A stretch of DNA of 64,000 bases from positions 65,812 to 129,811 of the forward strand of contig CAYRWR010000006.1 in assembly GCA_964428015.1 (NCBI GenBank). Reading direction: 5' to 3'. A program made the translations under genes and the position numbers. This document shows, piece by piece, positions 25,388 through 33,126 of the stretch. The first letter of the stretch is position 1. Each line of letters begins with the position of its first letter. This DNA comes from CAYRWR01 sp964428015 (GTDB taxonomy: Bacteria; Spirochaetota; Brevinematia; Brevinematales; CAYRWR01). A model generated the notes under the pieces. The model worked only from the letters and a program-made list of their open reading frames with translations, was not told where the DNA came from and made no database searches.

Positions 25388-28300
25388 CTACTTATCCAGA
25401 ATCACAAAAGAATTAGCCGGTACAGACAAGGAATAGGATCCTGAGCTGATGGTAATAGATGAAGAATTATAGGTACCATTAGCGCTATTGGGAGTGATCA
25501 GGCGGTAAGTACCGTTGGGGATACCTGAGATAGTAGTGCTAAAACCAGCCCCTTTGGTCAAGGCTACAAAGGCCACATTGACTCCCGCGTCGCGCTTAAA
25601 CACGATATTGTCTACACCCACCTCCAGGTCGGTCTGCTGGCCTTTCTGCAGAGCCACAGAAGAATGCCGCAGGCTGTTCAGCATCTTGATATGCTTATAG
25701 AGCGCAGGCTGATTGTTCTTGACGTAGTTGATACCGGAGGACCCCAGCATCCAGCGGGCCACCACATCATTTTTATCGGTAGTAGTGATGTAGTTAGGCC
25801 AGGAGCTGTACATGATCTCCGTACCGTAATAAACGATGGGGATACCCCGGAACAGGTAGATATAGGTGAGGTTGTTCATATATTGTTCCAGGCTCAGTAT
25901 GCCGTTGGCACGTGTGACATCATGGTTATCCACAAAAGTAGACAGCCAGGTAGGATCATATTTTCCTGATTTATCTCCGTCATTTCCTGAGATGCGCAGC
26001 CAGCCGTTACCGTTGTTAAAACCAGTCTGTCCTTTAAAGGCATTTCCCATCCAGCCTGGAAAATCCATGGAAGAACCATGCAGATCCAGCATGTTAAAGG
26101 ATTTATTCTGTCCGCCGTTGTAGATCAGTCCTACCGCGGCGGTTCGGTCTCCGGTCCAGGCTTCACCGCACATATAGAAATGATCATTGCCCTGGTTGGA
26201 AGCATAGGTCTTCATTTCCCGGGTAAAGTTCTGCCAGAAACCGGCAGACATATAGGCAACGGTATCGATACGGAAGGCGTCCACACCATGGTCGATGAAT
26301 TTTTTATAGACATTTTTAAGATGGGGTACGGCATTTTGGGTTCCATGTTCATTAAAGTCTATGAGGTCAACCAGTCCCACTCCATTGTAATAGGAGAAAA
26401 ATCCGTCAGTATGAGGAGTCTGGGAAGCATTCCAGTAGGGGTCACCTGACTCCCAGGTCCAGGTCTGTCCATCCATGATCACAGTGTTGCGGGTAGCGTA
26501 GGTAGGTGAATTCACAGCTACTGCCGTGGGATGTCCGTGATTGACTACTATATCCAGCATCAGTTTCATATCTTTATCATGAACCGCTTCCACCAGGGCA
26601 TCAAAATCAGCCCAGCCGTCGCTGTTTTTACCGCTGTTATGCAGGTGCGGATCTATCTTGTCAAAATCATAGCCCCAGTATCCGTGGAAAGGTGAAGCAG
26701 AATAGTCTCCGCCATTGGAGTGACGGCCTTCAGGCTGCTTGACTACAGGGGTGATCCAGATAGCGGTGAAGCCCATGCTCTTGATATAGTCCAGATTATC
26801 AATGATACCCTGGAAATCTCCGCCGTGGTAGTAAGATAAAACCCCGGTTTTGGATTGGTCATAGATGTTGTAAATATCTGTGGTGGATTCACCGCCCCAG
26901 ATTTCGTTGTTATTGGGGTTGCCGTCGGCAAAACGGTCCGTCATGATAAAGTAGATCGTCTCTTCCCGGAAGTCATTGTGAGGTATCTTAGTTACCACGA
27001 ACACTTTCACCGTGTCGGTAGCGGTAGCCCCGTTATTATCGGTCACGGTCAGGGTCACGGTATTAGTCCCCACACTGTTGTATACCATTGAGGGAGTTTC
27101 TCCGGTGAGTCCATTGGACCACTGCCAGGAAACGATGGTGCCGTTGGGGTCAGAGGATTTGGATCCGTTAAATTTTGCCAGTCCCCCGGGAAGGATGGTG
27201 ATATCTTTGCCGGCATCTGCTACAGGGGGCAGGTTGGGGTTGGAGGTAGTTACCGGTACTGCGACCGAGACAGAAGAATTTGCCAGGTCATAAGCCTTGG
27301 CAGTCAGATTGTGCCCGGTGCTGGGACTGTAGGCGCTGTTCCACTGTATGGAGTAGGGCGCGGTACTGTCAGAGGCTATCAGGACATTGTCGTAATAAAA
27401 TTCTACCTTTACCACGCCTTTGTCATCAGATGCGCTGGCGGATAGAGTCACCACACCCTGCAGCAGGGCATTGCTGGCTGGCGCAGTCATGTGAATGGTA
27501 GGGGGGACGGTGTCATCAGGGTCCTGGTCATACCAGGTGTTTTCAGAAAGTACATACCAGCCTTCATTGGTACGTCCCAGGTCTGCGGTTTGAGTACCTT
27601 TGGTGTTATGAAACAGCAGATTGGCGATCTGCGCGTTGGTGATGGTATAGGACCACCAGCCGTTACCGTCATTATGCATGGGTAGCCCCGGCCAGCCGGT
27701 CGCGGGTTGCGCGGGGATCACATTCCAATAATGAATATTGACAGTAGGCCAGTTAGCTGTGTTTTTAAAGTGCACTGTCAGTCCCACGGTAGTTTTGTTA
27801 GTAATGGAAATATGGATGTTTTGGGTACTGCTGGTATTGCCGGCCAGGTCTTTGCTGTACAGGCTGAGGGTGTAGTCATCAGCCGGGAGATTGATGATGG
27901 AGGACCAGTTCTGGGAAGAGCTGATCTTTACATAGTCTCCACCGGTGGACAAATAGACTCCCTGGATGCCGCTGCCGGTCTCAGTGACTGTACCGGCTAC
28001 CGTGATATTAGCCGAATTGCCGGATACGGTATACCCTTCTGTCGGACTGGTCACATTCAGGACAGGCTTGATGCTGTCCACATACAGAGCTATGGAGGTA
28101 TCAGCAGTTTTTCCGCCGGTGCTTACAGCCCGGGCTTTAATAGTATTACTGCCCTGGGAGAGAGTTAATCCGTTTTTATACCACACAGTATTACCCACAT
28201 TCTGGTAGGCGCCGCCGTTCAGGGACAGTGACACAGACTGGATGGTATCGCCTTGTACACTGGCAGTACCGGTCACGTTCAGTGTGGTCACATTTGTCAT

Positions 28301-29023
28301 AATACCATGATGGGGTGAGGTGATAGACAGGGTGGGGACACTGCTGTCGTAATTCAGGTTCAGGGATTGGGTCAGGCTGCTGTTACCGGACGCGTCCAGC
28401 GAGTACAGGGCCAGGGTGTTGATACCGGTATTAGTGAGAGTGATGCTCTGCTGCCAGTTGGCTGACAGGGTAGCGATAGAGAACCAGGCGTTCTGATTGA
28501 TCCGGAACAGGATATCAGCCACTTCCCTGTTATCAGACACTGTACCCTGGAGGGTAAATGTTTTACCGACAATCTGGTTATTGGTATGAGAGGAAACAGT
28601 CAGGGTAGGAGGGGTAGTATCCGGCTCTTCCACGACAGCATGGACCAGGACTTTGGGGCTGGCGGCTGTTCTTTTGTTGTTATCCAGGGCTTTCAGCCAA
28701 ATATGATAATATCCGCTGCTCTCTATGAGGAGGTCTGCTGCTATCATGACCAGAGGGTCTCCGCTGGTTTGAGCCGTCACAGAATTGGTAGGTGATCCGG
28801 AATTGGTGAGGCAATAATACACCGCTGCTGATTTCAGCCCGGATTTATTGTAGGAGGACCCGCTGACTGAAATGGCCGAGCCGCTGGTGGTGTGATTGGT
28901 GGGGCTGGCCAGAATGACCACAAAGGGGTTCTGAGTAGAACCAGGGTCGGTAATCTGATTATTCAGATTACAGCCAACGAACATAAGGAAGACGGTTAGG
29001 GCCAGGGCGCTTTTTTTAATCAT
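25388..29023 (-). CDS. Multidomain extracellular alpha-amylase-type lipoprotein (GH13)
   Basis: 1211 aa from the ATG at 29023, which has AAAGGAG upstream; an earlier in-frame ATG at 29041 overlaps that site. The chain has a lipobox (MFVGC, Cys18), several bacterial Ig-like repeats (about 30-415), a CBM25/26-type starch-binding module (VHFKNTANWPTVNIHYW), an Ig domain, a PKD domain (PPVADAGKDITI) and a C-terminal GH13 barrel. GH13 regions are all seen: DIVVNHG, GVDAFRIDTVAY (nucleophile Asp), MCGEAWTG (acid/base Glu) and FVDNHDVTR. It should hydrolyse alpha-1,4 glucans at the cell surface. A cre/LacI-type operator lies just after its transcription start. Confidence 0.92.
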   Translation of the reverse strand: MIKKSALALTVFLMFVGCNLNNQITDPGSTQNPFVVILASPTNHTTSGSAISVSGSSYNKSGLKSAAVYYCLTNSGSPTNSVTAQTSGDPLVMIAADLLIESSGYYHIWLKALDNNKRTAASPKVLVHAVVEEPDTTPPTLTVSSHTNNQIVGKTFTLQGTVSDNREVADILFRINQNAWFSIATLSANWQQSITLTNTGINTLALYSLDASGNSSLTQSLNLNYDSSVPTLSITSPHHGIMTNVTTLNVTGTASVQGDTIQSVSLSLNGGAYQNVGNTVWYKNGLTLSQGSNTIKARAVSTGGKTADTSIALYVDSIKPVLNVTSPTEGYTVSGNSANITVAGTVTETGSGIQGVYLSTGGDYVKISSSQNWSSIINLPADDYTLSLYSKDLAGNTSSTQNIHISITNKTTVGLTVHFKNTANWPTVNIHYWNVIPAQPATGWPGLPMHNDGNGWWSYTITNAQIANLLFHNTKGTQTADLGRTNEGWYVLSENTWYDQDPDDTVPPTIHMTAPASNALLQGVVTLSASASDDKGVVKVEFYYDNVLIASDSTAPYSIQWNSAYSPSTGHNLTAKAYDLANSSVSVAVPVTTSNPNLPPVADAGKDITILPGGLAKFNGSKSSDPNGTIVSWQWSNGLTGETPSMVYNSVGTNTVTLTVTDNNGATATDTVKVFVVTKIPHNDFREETIYFIMTDRFADGNPNNNEIWGGESTTDIYNIYDQSKTGVLSYYHGGDFQGIIDNLDYIKSMGFTAIWITPVVKQPEGRHSNGGDYSASPFHGYWGYDFDKIDPHLHNSGKNSDGWADFDALVEAVHDKDMKLMLDIVVNHGHPTAVAVNSPTYATRNTVIMDGQTWTWESGDPYWNASQTPHTDGFFSYYNGVGLVDLIDFNEHGTQNAVPHLKNVYKKFIDHGVDAFRIDTVAYMSAGFWQNFTREMKTYASNQGNDHFYMCGEAWTGDRTAAVGLIYNGGQNKSFNMLDLHGSSMDFPGWMGNAFKGQTGFNNGNGWLRISGNDGDKSGKYDPTWLSTFVDNHDVTRANGILSLEQYMNNLTYIYLFRGIPIVYYGTEIMYSSWPNYITTTDKNDVVARWMLGSSGINYVKNNQPALYKHIKMLNSLRHSSVALQKGQQTDLEVGVDNIVFKRDAGVNVAFVALTKGAGFSTTISGIPNGTYRLITPNSANGTYNSSSITISSGSYSLSVPANSFVILDK

Positions 29024-29055
29024 GAGGGACTCCTTTTCCATTACTGTAAACTTAG

Positions 29056-29069
29056 TGTAACCGCTTACA
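29056..29069 (-). promoter_or_regulatory. cre/LacI-family operator of the amylase gene
   Basis: TGTAACCGCTTACA (plus strand) is a 14-base CG-centred near-palindrome that matches the cre consensus TGWNANCGNTNWCA, bound by CcpA and also by LacI-family sugar repressors. It sits immediately downstream of the predicted transcription start, the expected position for a roadblock repressor. Confidence 0.7.
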
Positions 29070-29077
29070 TTGATATT

Positions 29078-29106
29078 ATTATAGCTTTGCTTTTCCCATA
29101 TTTCAA
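29078..29106 (-). promoter_or_regulatory. Sigma-70 promoter of the amylase gene
   Basis: Minus strand TTGAAA (29101-29106), 17-base spacer, perfect TATAAT (29078-29083). The start is predicted near 29071, about 48 bases before the ATG. Confidence 0.75.
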
Positions 29107-29208
29107 GTAAAAATCAAAATAAATTTATGCTAATTTGTTACAGGGTATATAGATGCATGATTTAAGTGTAATGTGCACAGATTGAGTGCAAATGACATGA
29201 ATATATAC

Positions 29209-29243
29209 AAAAAATCCGGGCGAACTGATGAAGTCCGCCCGGA
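29209..29243 (-). terminator. Terminator after the epimerase gene
   Basis: A 12-base stem with one mismatch (29215-29226 with 29232-29243; TCCGGGCG core) and a 5-base loop, followed on the minus strand by six T. Confidence 0.85.
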
Positions 29244-29267
29244 AGATTAAAATGATAGGACTGGATT

Positions 29268-30209
29268 TCAGCTATGGGACTTTATCCAGGTAATAGTCTC
29301 CTGCAATGCCTGCCTGAGGGGAGTAGGTTTCATTCCAAATACCTGCTGCATGGCACTGGAATCCAGGATGTAGGGTTTCTCAAACTGATAGGACAGAGGC
29401 AGGATTTCTCTTAAAATGGGAATGAACAAAGAAAGTACTGACATCATAGGACGGCGCATGGCTTTTATCTTCAGACTGGTTCCGGTGAGTTCCGCTGCCA
29501 TCTGCAGGACTTCCCGGGGAGTGATGTCCGGACGGTCGCTGGGGACATGCCAGGCTTTGCCCCAGGACTGTTCTGAAGTACCCAGAATTGCCAGCGCTGT
29601 ACCAAAATCTTTGACATAGGTATAAGTGTGGGGCAGATCTACATTCCCCATCATAAGAGCGGGTTTGCCGGAGAGCAGGGGGAGCAGAGACCTTGCCCCC
29701 AGGGCGCTCTGTTCCAGAGCCCAGGGTCCGTAAAAATCCGAGGCCCGGGCTGAAGTGACTTTGAGCTGACCTTTGGCATGGGCTTCATAGGCTGCTTCTA
29801 TCATCCGTGCCCGGGTGTAGCCCTTTTTATCTTCCGCTTTAAGAGGGAGTTTTTCGGTGAGGGGTTGACCCTGAGTGTCCCCATAGGCGTACAGGTTTTC
29901 CGCCAGGACCAGGCTGGCTCCAATGTCCCGGGTCGCTTCCAGTATCCTCTGCTGAAAAAGGGGGAATAATTCCGGCCATTTGTCATAAGGTGGCTGGGCG
30001 CACTGGTAGACGACCTGAGCTCCCTGGACCGCCCCTCTCAACTCAGTGGGATCAGTCACGTTAGCTTTGATAATTTCCACACCCTGGATGGGATCAGCCA
30101 TTTGACCGCTGCGGTTTACCATTCGCACGGATTTTCCCAGGTTGGTAAGCTTTTCCGCGGTAAACCGGCCTACCGGGCCCGTACCTAAAACTACATGTAT
30201 TTCTTTCAT
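29268..30209 (-). CDS. NAD(P)-dependent epimerase/dehydratase-like protein
   Basis: 313 aa, extended/atypical short-chain dehydrogenase fold. The ATG at 30209 follows AAAGGAGGAAATC. It begins with a Rossmann loop (VVLGTGPVGRFTAEKL) and has QCAQPPYDKWPELFPLFQ and ENLYAYGDTQGQPLTEKLP, typical of the NAD-dependent epimerase family, but YTRAR replaces the usual YxxxK, so it may be a reductase-like or NmrA-like member. The gene is divergent from a tetR-type regulator, with shared operators between them, so the regulator very likely controls it. The substrate is unknown; a reactive-compound detoxification role would fit such pairs. Confidence 0.78.
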   Translation of the reverse strand: MKEIHVVLGTGPVGRFTAEKLTNLGKSVRMVNRSGQMADPIQGVEIIKANVTDPTELRGAVQGAQVVYQCAQPPYDKWPELFPLFQQRILEATRDIGASLVLAENLYAYGDTQGQPLTEKLPLKAEDKKGYTRARMIEAAYEAHAKGQLKVTSARASDFYGPWALEQSALGARSLLPLLSGKPALMMGNVDLPHTYTYVKDFGTALAILGTSEQSWGKAWHVPSDRPDITPREVLQMAAELTGTSLKIKAMRRPMMSVLSLFIPILREILPLSYQFEKPYILDSSAMQQVFGMKPTPLRQALQETITWIKSHS

Positions 30210-30228
30210 GATTTCCTCCTTTATGCAT

Positions 30229-30245
30229 TGTTGGCACCGCCAACA
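30229..30245. promoter_or_regulatory. Operator 1 for the TetR-type regulator
   Basis: TGTTGGC-ACC-GCCAACA, a 7+7 perfect inverted repeat with 3-base centre. It covers the predicted transcription start of the epimerase gene. It shares the consensus TGTTGRC-N3-GYCAACA with operator 2. Confidence 0.7.
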
Positions 30246-30250
30246 TAGTG

Positions 30251-30279
30251 AGTATAACACTTAATGTTGACAGTGTCAA
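30251..30279 (-). promoter_or_regulatory. Sigma-70 promoter of the epimerase gene
   Basis: Minus strand perfect TTGACA (30274-30279), 17-base spacer, TATACT (30251-30256). The -35 lies inside operator 2. Confidence 0.75.
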
Positions 30280-30284
30280 CATTA
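30262..30284. promoter_or_regulatory. Operator 2, 23-base perfect palindrome
   Basis: Perfect dyad centred on base 30273 with the half-site TAATGTTGACA. It contains the -35 boxes of both divergent promoters, so one bound TetR dimer would silence both genes. Confidence 0.8.
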
Positions 30285-30295
30285 TATACTAATAT
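30267..30295 (+). promoter_or_regulatory. Sigma-70 promoter of tetR, predicted leaderless
   Basis: Perfect TTGACA (30267-30272), 17-base spacer, TAATAT (30290-30295). The ATG is at 30301, so transcription is expected to begin at or next to the start codon. No Shine-Dalgarno sequence is present; the bases before ATG are T. Confidence 0.65.
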
Positions 30296-30300
30296 TTTTT

Positions 30301-30876
30301 ATGGAAAAAAATTATCATCACGGTGACCTCAAACAGGAGCTGATCCGCATCGGCCTGGAAGTGCTGGAGTCCGGGGACTATGATTCCCTTTCCCTGCGGG
30401 AGCTGGCTGCCAAAGCAGGGGTGTCCAAGACCGCGCCCTATCGTCATTTCGCGGACAAAAACGCGTTGCTGGGGGCGATCACCACTCAGGGCTTCCGTCT
30501 ATTCACAGCTGAACTGCAGGAGATCCGTACACAAGCGGGACATGGAGGCTGGGATGTTCTGGACAGGATGTGCCGGGTCTATATGAATTTCGCGGTACGG
30601 CGGCCGCATTTATTCCACCTGATGTTTTCTTCCCTGGGTAGGTCTTTTGACAGTCCCGAATGTGCCCAGGAAGGCATGAGATCACTGGATGAACTCCGTC
30701 TGGCCATCGCCGCCTGGAAAAAGAATATCCAGCAGGAAGAACTGGAAGCCCTGACCATCGGGGTGTGGGGATATATCCATGGACTGACCTCCCTGGTGCT
30801 GGAGGGATTTATCGAACGGGAAGAGTGGGAGGGCCGATTGGGGGATTACCTCAGGGCTCACATACCTGGTTTATAA
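30301..30876 (+). CDS. TetR/AcrR-family transcriptional regulator
   Basis: 191 aa. The N-terminal helix-turn-helix (about residues 8-56) has the family pattern LSLRELAAKAGVSKTAPYRHFADKNALL. The C-terminal ligand domain resembles the TetR_C_33/WHG type (RPHLFHLMFSS, then a GVWGYIHGLTSLVLEG segment). It is divergent from an epimerase gene; two inverted repeats in the shared 91-base region match a TetR operator pair and cover both promoters, so autorepression and repression of the epimerase are likely. The ligand is unknown. The start lacks a ribosome site and may be leaderless. Confidence 0.92.
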   Translation: MEKNYHHGDLKQELIRIGLEVLESGDYDSLSLRELAAKAGVSKTAPYRHFADKNALLGAITTQGFRLFTAELQEIRTQAGHGGWDVLDRMCRVYMNFAVRRPHLFHLMFSSLGRSFDSPECAQEGMRSLDELRLAIAAWKKNIQQEELEALTIGVWGYIHGLTSLVLEGFIEREEWEGRLGDYLRAHIPGL

Positions 30877-30909
30877 AAACAGAATTTTATCAATGTACAG
30901 GAGGCTGGA

Positions 30910-31611
30910 ATGCGCAAAATCTCTATATGGGTAATAGTATTAAGTTTTTTGTGTACGGTCCAGCTGGAGGCTAAAAAATACTATGAAGTATTTCCCGCCG
31001 GTGCGGAAAGCAGCGGGGAATCCGCCCTCACTCTGGAGGGTTGGGGGCCGGGTGGCTTGTTTGCTTACAGTAAGAAAATCGATAACAGCTGGATACCTTC
31101 CTATGGTGAACAGTACGTGATCTATGACCTGGTGAATGACAAAGTGGTGTGGGAGACCTCCTATGAAATACAGGGGGGTGAAGAGGAAAGTGAAGAAACC
31201 ATCAAACAGGCATACCGGGATAAAATCAAGACTGGCACCCAGGGCTACCGGATAGCAAATTTTGACTCAGAACTGTGCAGCGCTTCAGAAATTCAGCCTC
31301 TGCCGTATTATGAAGGGAACGACACCCTCAAAGTCTACCTGGAAATCGGGGATTATAGCAGTGAGGACGGCTTCTGCACCACCTATCATGCTTACCACTA
31401 CACCGTATGGGCGGAGAAGGGCGGAAAGAAGAAGCAGATCTCTTCGGGTGATACGACCTTCGCTATCAGCCAAACTATCCTGGGGTACTACAAACATCCT
31501 AATGAAAACCGGCTGGCGGTGATCGTGTCTATCTACCACGCCGGGCTGGAATGTGAGAGCTATATGGAAACCCTGATTATCGGCTGTCACACCAGCGCGG
31601 GATTCAAATAA
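30910..31611 (+). CDS. Secreted protein of unknown function
   Basis: 233 aa with a signal peptide (1-21, cut after LEA). The mature part is beta-rich, with repeated WETSYEIQGGEEES and YHAYHYTVWAEKGGKKKQIS strands and several cysteines (C119, C152, C212, C226 by rough count). Cytosolic catalytic motifs are absent. I do not recognise a family. AGGAGG precedes the ATG at 30910. It begins 33 bases after tetR, so it may be read from the tetR promoter. It converges on the EAL-HDOD gene. Confidence 0.55.
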   Translation: MRKISIWVIVLSFLCTVQLEAKKYYEVFPAGAESSGESALTLEGWGPGGLFAYSKKIDNSWIPSYGEQYVIYDLVNDKVVWETSYEIQGGEEESEETIKQAYRDKIKTGTQGYRIANFDSELCSASEIQPLPYYEGNDTLKVYLEIGDYSSEDGFCTTYHAYHYTVWAEKGGKKKQISSGDTTFAISQTILGYYKHPNENRLAVIVSIYHAGLECESYMETLIIGCHTSAGFK

Positions 31612-31622
31612 AGGCTGATCTT

Positions 31623-32867
31623 TTACTCCGATCCAAAAGACTCCGCCCATAGATAGCTGTCCAGGAGGGCGGTGCGCAATTTCTCCAGGTCCAGATTGAG
31701 ATTATTGAGTAGGGTCTGGATGGCATCCAGGTCCAGGTTGGAGTCTTCAGTCGATACCACCAGCTTCAGCAGCATTCCTATCTTTCCTGAAAATCCGGTA
31801 ATAGATGCTATTATAGTCTCACTGACATTCATTTCCTTTAATACATCTTCTATTGGACTGGCCAATAAAGCTCCCATCAGGGACAATAAACCGGTAAGAA
31901 ACGCCTGGTCTAATTCAGATTGTTCGGCACAGGGGTGCAGTGCCTGGTACAACAGCTCCATGGTCTTGCCCCGTTGGCTGGCGGTGTGAAACAAAGGATT
32001 GGCCTTATTGGACACCTGGGGGGAGGCATAGGCCATTAAGAGCAGCCAGTGGGACAGCTTACGGTAACCGATCAGGGTGATAGCCTGACGGATGCTGTTG
32101 ATATGGTTGCGGACATAGAGCTGGGCGGAATTAATAAAACGCAGCAGGTTGATAGTGAGCTCGGGATAAGCCTTAAAGGCATTCTCGATGGCGGTGATGT
32201 CGTCGTTTTTCTGGATCAGGCTGAATACGTTCAAAATGGCAGATTTTTCAGGGTCGATACTGCGCGACTTGATGACGCTGGGCTTCTCAAAGAAATAGCC
32301 CTGGAACAGATCGAAGCCCATGTTTTTATACAGCAGGTATTCTTCCATGTTTTCCACTTTTTCGGCCAGCAGTTTCAGGGGGTACTTTTTGAGCAGGGGC
32401 AGGCCGGCCTTGATCCTCTCCGGTGGGGTGAGACGGACATCGACCTTGATGATCTTCACCCGCTCGAACAGGGGCTTAAAGGTGTTGATAAAAGCATCAG
32501 TGAATTCAAAGTCATCGATGGCGAAGACGTAGCCCTCATTTTCCAGGGCCTCGATCTTCTTCAGAAAAGCCGGGCTGAGTCGGGTGGTCTCCAGGATCTC
32601 CAGCACGAAATGCTCTTTGGGCAGGTTTTTGTGCAGTTCCTTTTCCAGGATGTCCTGGTTAATGTTGACGAAGCCTTTTTTTTCCCCCAGCAGGCGGTGG
32701 ATGCCGATCTGATTGAGGGTGTTGACCAGCACCCGGGAGGTGGCGCTCAGGTCGTCTGACACCCCGGCCTCGGCGGTATTGCCGGACCGGAACAGCAGTT
32801 CGTAGCCGTACAGCTGCTGATTGACGTCCAGGATGGGCTGACGGCCGATGTATATCTCGTTATCCAT
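31623..32867 (-). CDS. EAL-HDOD signalling protein (YuxH type)
   Basis: 414 aa. The N-terminal EAL-like domain (1-200) begins IYIGRQPILDVNQQLYGYEL, where the metal-binding EAL motif is replaced by YEL, and lacks most phosphodiesterase residues; VLEILETT and AIDDFEF correspond to later motifs. The C-terminal HDOD domain (about 205-395) has the ENAFKAYPELTINLLRFINS start of that family. Such proteins usually lack c-di-GMP hydrolysis and act by binding partners in motility or surface behaviour. A clear AGAGGAACCC precedes the start. No partner is encoded next to it. Confidence 0.88.
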   Translation of the reverse strand: MDNEIYIGRQPILDVNQQLYGYELLFRSGNTAEAGVSDDLSATSRVLVNTLNQIGIHRLLGEKKGFVNINQDILEKELHKNLPKEHFVLEILETTRLSPAFLKKIEALENEGYVFAIDDFEFTDAFINTFKPLFERVKIIKVDVRLTPPERIKAGLPLLKKYPLKLLAEKVENMEEYLLYKNMGFDLFQGYFFEKPSVIKSRSIDPEKSAILNVFSLIQKNDDITAIENAFKAYPELTINLLRFINSAQLYVRNHINSIRQAITLIGYRKLSHWLLLMAYASPQVSNKANPLFHTASQRGKTMELLYQALHPCAEQSELDQAFLTGLLSLMGALLASPIEDVLKEMNVSETIIASITGFSGKIGMLLKLVVSTEDSNLDLDAIQTLLNNLNLDLEKLRTALLDSYLWAESFGSE

Positions 32868-32925
32868 GGGTTCCTCTTTTCTTTAGGGTTAGGCTCTCAC
32901 ACAGGCACGGCAGGGGCAGGGCAAA

Positions 32926-32955
32926 GGGTCTCACAAAGTCACGAAGCGCACAAAG
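32926..32955 (+). repeat. Dispersed repeat family A, copy 1
   Basis: GGGTCTCACAAAGTCACG followed by AAGCGCACAAAG. It matches the GGTCTCRCAAAG...CAAAG core also found at 36793 and 38968. It lies in the gene-free segment 32868-33126. Confidence 0.6.
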
Positions 32956-33038
32956 TGGGGCAGGGCATATTTGTGAGGAAGTAATTTATAATAAAGCTAC
33001 GAAAAATAAAATTCAATCCTTTTTTGGGGTAAATGAGA

Positions 33039-33060
33039 GGTCTCACAAGCACTCGGAGGT
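33039..33060 (+). repeat. Dispersed repeat family A, shortened copy
   Basis: GGTCTCACAAG then CACTCGGAGGT keeps the two ends of the family A motif (GGTCTCACAA and CGGAG) with the middle missing. Same orientation as the other copies. Confidence 0.45.
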
Positions 33061-33126
33061 GTATTTCAAGTTGAGCTGTGGCGGTATTCGTTGGTATTAA
33101 AAAGGCATGATGCTCAATCAGAATAT

